The translations under genes were made by a program, and so were the position numbers. 5,443 bases of DNA from CAYGUI01 sp964353115 (GTDB lineage Bacteria > Pseudomonadota > Gammaproteobacteria > JAGOUU01), in the NCBI GenBank assembly GCA_964353115.1, contig CAYGUI010000078.1:1-5443 (forward strand), in the 5' to 3' direction. The notes below the pieces were generated by a model. It made no database searches. It had not been told where the DNA came from and was given only the letters and a program-made list of their open reading frames with translations. Positions 5,239 through 5,443 of the stretch are shown one piece after another (within the stretch, counting starts at the first letter, position 1; every line of letters begins with the position of its first letter).

Positions 5239-5443
5239 TCACACCCCATCCAAAAACTCACTAACCTCAACCCACAATTTTTCATCAACTGAATATTGCT
5301 CTTCAAGATTGTCGCGAATCTTTTGTATCTCTACAATTTTATCGTTATTTTTTACTGCATCTTGACTCAAAACTACTAACTCTTCATCGATATTTTTAAT
5401 ATCTTGCTGCAAAGTCGCTAATTTTTTTTCTAAACTTTTTAGC
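5239..5443 (-). CDS. C-terminal end of a probable ABC-F family ATPase (5' part outside window)
   Basis: The minus-strand frame is open from the right edge to a TGA at 5241-5239, giving 67 visible residues. They are highly charged and predicted coiled coil, with heptad-like leucines and isoleucines (LEKKLATLQQDIKNIDEEL at the start), then DKIVEIQKIRDNLEEQY, and a closing EKLWVEVSEFLDGV. ABC-F proteins of the YheS/Uup type end in such a coiled-coil arm with a Trp-containing last helix (remembered E. coli YheS ends with a similar W-L-E pattern). ABC-F proteins bind ribosomes and regulate translation. No ATPase motif is in the window, so the call rests on the coiled coil and ending only; another coiled-coil protein is possible. 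It is convergent with bioA. Confidence 0.55.
   Translation of the reverse strand, partial: LKSLEKKLATLQQDIKNIDEELVVLSQDAVKNNDKIVEIQKIRDNLEEQYSVDEKLWVEVSEFLDGV

Overview
The window comes from an AT-rich proteobacterium. The three full-length or near-full-length housekeeping proteins (transketolase, MetK, BioA) align almost residue for residue with gamma/beta-proteobacterial versions recalled from memory. The low G+C, an unrecognised Ser/Pro-rich-tailed protein and a compound palindromic repeat would suit a host-associated or small-genome lineage, but that placement is inference and no species can be named from this sequence.

Layout: (1) 1-900, minus strand, the N-terminal 300 residues of transketolase (tkt), running off the left edge. 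(2) 901-1012, a 112-bp divergent intergenic region with candidate promoters for tkt and metK that abut. (3) 1013-2188, metK, S-adenosylmethionine synthetase, complete. (4) 2236-2964, a 242-residue protein I do not recognise. (5) 2961-3749, a HAD-superfamily phosphatase preceded by a hydrophobic N-terminal helix, translationally overlapped (ATGA) with gene 4. (6) 3790-5130, bioA, complete, preceded by a perfect TATAAT box and two 16-bp imperfect-palindrome repeats that look like an operator. (7) 5131-5230, a compound palindromic element of four hairpins enclosed by an outer stem, acting as the likely bidirectional terminator. (8) 5239-5443, minus strand, the C-terminal 67 residues of a probable ABC-F ATPase tail, running off the right edge.

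How the genes fit together: MetK makes S-adenosylmethionine (SAM), and BioA uses SAM as amino donor in biotin synthesis, so producer and consumer lie on the same strand within about 1.6 kb. The two genes between them (2236-3749) form a translationally coupled pair of lower apparent G+C than metK. They occupy the place downstream of metK where ahcY is often found in beta/gamma-proteobacteria. bioA probably has its own regulated promoter at the end of the HAD gene. No tRNA, rRNA, CRISPR array, insertion sequence or recognisable riboswitch was seen. The strongest leads for novelty are the bioA operator-like repeat, the coupled unknown/HAD pair with its repeat-built membrane segment, and the compound hairpin element.
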